A stretch of 64,000 nucleotides of DNA. Origin: Hermodice carunculata. Taxonomy: Eukaryota > Annelida > Polychaeta > Eunicida > Amphinomidae. The stretch's first letter is position 1; every line of letters starts with the position of its first letter. This document shows positions 60,731-64,000 of the stretch, one piece after another. The notes beneath the pieces are model-generated. The model was not told the DNA's origin, did no database searches, and saw nothing but the letters and a program-made list of their open reading frames with translations. The stretch covers positions 578,739 through 642,738 of the forward strand of contig CAXHWN010002490.1 of NCBI GenBank assembly GCA_964020975.1. The letters are read 5' to 3'. Made by a program: the position numbers and the translations under genes.

Positions 60731-61542
60731 TTCTGAATAGCTTTTAGGGTGATGATATGCTTCTGCAAAGGACAAAATTGAAGTTAGACACTGCATCATG
60801 CTGATAAAGATTTCACAAATACAAGCCACAAAAACCAAGGTGGTCCTTGGCTGCACCTATCCCTCCCACAACCATCACCACCACCAAAAAAATTAGAATT
60901 CAATAAAAAAAAAACCCTGTTGAAAAAGAGGGAGAAATGGTAGAACCTCGAAATGTCTGTCCATGAAATTTGTCTGATTCTTTAAAGCATGTCATTTTGT
61001 ACATATTATGAAAAGAGATTCATGAGGAGAAACACTTAAAAGTTTATGGAAATTTGTGAATTGAGTCATCAATGCTTTAGTTGGCAGGAATCCAGGAATG
61101 AATTATCAGGGGGAGGGTATTGTGTTTCCAATCAGTAGATTTTACCTGATGACATGGGTGGAACGAGTACTGCATGTGTGAAACCCTTCTGGAGAAAACC
61201 TGGGACATGCTCCCCATTCAAGCAAATTTTGTAAAATTAATTCACTGCGTACATTTCAAGAACAAAATAATATTAAATAGTAACTCAGGCTCCCATACAC
61301 AAAAGTGAGGCAGACAACCCACCAGACAGCTGGCTCAGCAGCCATAAAGAGGCAGGAAGTTTGGGTAACAGCTTGCACACCACTCACCACAGGCATGTTG
61401 CTCTTTCATTCTTGATTTGTACATGTTGTCAAGGTTTTCCCTTCTAAACATTCGGGCTTAGTTCCATTACTCAGGTCTGAATCTTTTATACCTTGTAAGC
61501 AAAATGAGCCAAAGTGATTTTACACGAGAAAATGTCTAATAT

Positions 61543-61725
61543 AAAGGTGGTCCCTGTCTTCAGAGACCATTCCAGTGAGAGACCACTTGCCTTGAAAGAC
61601 CAGCTTTTCAGCATACTTTGCTCAGTACTTTTCTTGTTACTTATACCTCCTATGAGAAACCACCTGTCTTGAGAGACCACAATTTGGTCATCCCTTGGGG
61701 TACTCTTTGAAGACAGGCTTCACTG
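61543..61725. mobile_element. Worn MITE related to 37093-37271
   Basis: The right end GAAGACAGGCTTCACTG and the left end GGTGGTCCCTGTCTTCAGAG are diverged inverted copies. The inside has GAGACCACTTGCC and GAGAGACCAC phrases as in the 37-kb copy. Confidence 0.6.
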
Positions 61726-62049
61726 TATATTCAAAGGTAGCATTGATCTTTCATCAACATTTTCATGGCAGATTTACAAAAATTTCATAACTCCCCCCCC
61801 CACCCCCACCACCACCACCGTCAGTCTGACATCATTTTACTGATGACATCTCCTGTATGTGGACATAAACATAGGAAAAATTGAGAGACTTAAAACATTT
61901 GAATTCTAGTCATCCCACTATCAACTTTTCACACCATTACCCCCAGGGGTGCAATCAGTTATCTTGACACTATAGTCATACAGTGTACACCACACTCTGT
62001 GTAAAATTGAGAGATACACACCTATAAAATGTATAAATACCTGCACTGC

Positions 62050-62412
62050 AGGTCAGTCCACCCAGATATTCTAAAACACAGGGACTATACTGAATTGTCA
62101 AGAGAATCTGTACCAAACAGCCATTTTGAACAAGAGTGCTGCCAAATTCCTGACCTATTATCAAGGAGGTGTAGCCTCCTTGCCATTATGAACAGAGAGG
62201 ATACCTGCTCACAGCTTTGGCACACGACAAAGAGAGAGTTGACCAAAGTGCTCAGCCGGACCTCTGACTCCACCCCAAGACAAAGAAACCAACAATCAGG
62301 ACATATTTTACTTGATAACCACCTTCAATCTGTTACTTTTACACAATACAGACATAGTCCAAAACCACGGAGTATTCTGGAATCTGATCTTGACATGCTG
62401 AAGCACTGGTAA
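62050..62412 (+). CDS. Candidate terminal host exon, unrecognised
   Basis: A plus-strand frame stays open from an acceptor-like CACTGCAG at about 62049 to a stop at 62412. An AATAAA signal lies at about 62419, which is close to the stop. The residues include TKRELTKVLSRTSDSTPRQR and YRHSPKPRSILESDLDM, which are mixed in composition and lack repeats. No family is recognised. It could also be a decayed coding remnant, and the family A repeat begins directly after it at 62426. Confidence 0.35.
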   Translation, partial: RSVHPDILKHRDYTELSRESVPNSHFEQECCQIPDLLSRRCSLLAIMNREDTCSQLWHTTKRELTKVLSRTSDSTPRQRNQQSGHILLDNHLQSVTFTQYRHSPKPRSILESDLDMLKHW

Positions 62413-62425
62413 ATGAAAAAATAAA

Positions 62426-63241
62426 ACTAGAAAAGAAGATTTGCTTCACAGCAAATCTGTCTGGGTGCCTTCAATATCAGAATAGTCTGAAATGCTATAC
62501 AATGCCATTGTTCAACATGATCTAAATTTCGTGTATTTGCCTAATTTTTATAAATTAAAATGCTCAGCTTTGGCTCTTGGTTCAAGGGATGTGGCCATGT
62601 CCCAAAATCATAAAGTGAAGTTTGAATGAAACTGCTATCTATAGTAGTTTTGAAGTTATTCAACATTTTAATTTCCTATATTTGTCTAACTTGCATGAAT
62701 TATAAGCCTAGAAGAACTTTGGTTCATTGTTCATTGGATGGGGCTATGCCACAAACCAATAAATTGAAGTAGAAATGGCACCTTTATAATAGATTTGAAG
62801 CCATTAAAGATTTACATTTTGCATATTCACCTAATTTGCATCAATTAAAATCCTACAACTTTGGTTCATGGTTCATTGGATGCAGCTTTGCCACAAACCT
62901 ACAAATTGAAGTTGGAATGCCATCTCTATGAACAATAGTTTTGGAGATACTCAACTTTTAAATTTTTCACTGCCTCTTATTAGCATAATTTGGAATTCTA
63001 CAACAGTTACTATACTGTCTATTATAGTGGCAAGTGTCACAAAGGTTAATATGCACATTGAAATTTTGAGTCCATCTGCAATACTTTGGAAGATAAGGCA
63101 CTTTTAAAATATTTGTTGCTTCTCAAAATTTGCATAATTTTAAACATCATCACTGCTCCAAAATGAGATGCACAATTTCACTGGTTATGTCGGTCACCAT
63201 GGCAAGTTTGGTGGTTTTTGGAAAAATAGTCTCTGGAAAAA

Positions 63242-63277
<36 letters not shown>

Positions 63278-63406
63278 ACGAAAGGAAGGAAGGAAGGAAG
63301 GAAGGAAGGAAGGAAGGAAGGAAGGAAGGGAGGGAGGGAGGGAGGGAGGGAGGGAGGGAGGGAGGAAGGAAGGAAGGAAGGAAGGAAGGAAGGAAGGAAG
63401 GAAGGA

Positions 63407-63482
<76 letters not shown>

Positions 63483-63538
63483 AGAGAGAGGGGGAGGGAG
63501 GGAAGGAGGGAGGAAGGAAGGAAGGAAGGAAGGAAGGA

Positions 63539-63632
<94 letters not shown>
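62426..63632 (+). mobile_element. Family A element with 390-bp GAAA/GGAA/GGGA tail
   Basis: It starts ACTAGAAAAGAAGATTTGCT, then TCACAGCAAATC and CTGTCTGGGTGCC. Monomer phrases 'CCTAATTT(G/T)...AATTAAAAT' lie at 62541, 62685 and 62832, giving periods of 144 and 147 bp. The tail (63238-63630) is a mixture of GAAA, GGAA and GGGA runs. The expected terminal hairpin is missing; GATATTGGCC follows directly. Confidence 0.7.
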
Positions 63633-63664
63633 TTGGCCTTTTATTTCTTTGTTAATTTATCTAA

Positions 63665-63745
63665 GATGAAAGACCACCTGTCCCATGTGACCACTTTTGT
63701 CTGGTATTCATTGATTAGGGGGGTCTTAAATTTCAGGTACCACTG
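63665..63745. mobile_element. Right part of a MITE, sharing its TA with a second MITE start
   Basis: GGTCTTAAATTTCAGGTACC ends in ACTG at 63745, then TA, then CAGTGAAACTTCTCC of a second element at 63748. The two termini stand back to back across one TA. Confidence 0.5.
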
Positions 63746-64000
63746 TACAGTGAAACTTCTCCACAGTGAGCACCCTCGCTACCAGAGAAAAGTGTCCACT
63801 CCTGAGAGGGTCAGCCCTTCTGGGCAGTATTGATGAGTATATGTGCATGTACAGTGTACACATATTACAATTTAGAGGGATGTGTATACATGCAATACAA
63901 AACTGTCTTTCTTCCTTTATTACATACACATATTTTTACAGAAGCTGTCAAAAACTACATAAACATGTACCTGTAAGTCAAGACAAAACTATACTGTCTC

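Overview
The window looks like intron-rich, repeat-dense nuclear DNA of an invertebrate animal, probably a marine lophotrochozoan or a lower deuterostome; the sequence alone does not settle the species. The signs are AT-rich non-coding DNA with long microsatellites, many small inverted-repeat transposons with TA or TTAA target sites, a DIRS-type retroelement, a Penelope-like element, hAT and THAP-type transposase remains, and a host gene split by canonical GT/AG introns. No prokaryotic gene organisation is present.

Host genes. The one well-supported host gene lies on the minus strand between about 6.3 and 1.3 kb. Three exons (6269-6085, 3382-3321, 1446-1288) join in phase and encode the first 135 residues of a Myb/SANT-like DNA-binding protein; the gene runs on beyond the left edge. 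A short CpG-rich stretch with a CACGTG box lies just upstream of its start codon. Two weaker exon candidates lie near 60.6-60.7 kb (minus) and 62.05-62.41 kb (plus). A decayed RecQ-helicase-like fragment sits at 35.9-36.5 kb.

Mobile elements, left to right: a DIRS-like tyrosine-recombinase retroelement fossil (about 6.6-11.45 kb, minus), an unassigned 1.65-kb inverted-repeat element (14.0-15.65 kb), an unassigned decayed reading frame flanked by 75-bp direct repeats (17.2-19.1 kb), a small inverted-repeat element carrying a 140-bp hammerhead-ribozyme insertion (20.8-21.2 kb), a 402-bp long-TIR MITE (22.1-22.5 kb), a THAP-like zinc-finger remnant (23.8-24.07 kb), a hAT transposase pseudogene interrupted by a MITE (27.45-29.7 kb), gag-like fossils (30.9-31.7 and 48.0-48.45 kb), a Penelope-like fossil with inverted terminal repeats (40.98-43.75 kb), and a Kolobok-like TTAA MITE nested in a larger repeat (54.8-55.5 kb).

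Much of the rest belongs to several families of non-autonomous elements with one building plan: internal monomers of about 145 bp, then a microsatellite (GAAA/GGAA, GAG/GAA or GGAC/GACA), then a strong terminal hairpin. This resembles Helentron/HINE-type elements, but that assignment is an inference. Four other minisatellites with periods of 36, 37, 39 and 28 bp are present. The longest reading frames in the window (Lys/Glu/Arg-rich or Ser/Phe/Leu-rich) come from microsatellites and are not genes.

The most striking item is the hammerhead ribozyme at 21022-21062: every core nucleotide is intact and all three helices can form, helix III as a self-complementary dimer stem. It lies inside a 140-bp insertion with a 12-bp target duplication, which fits an animal retrozyme-like element.
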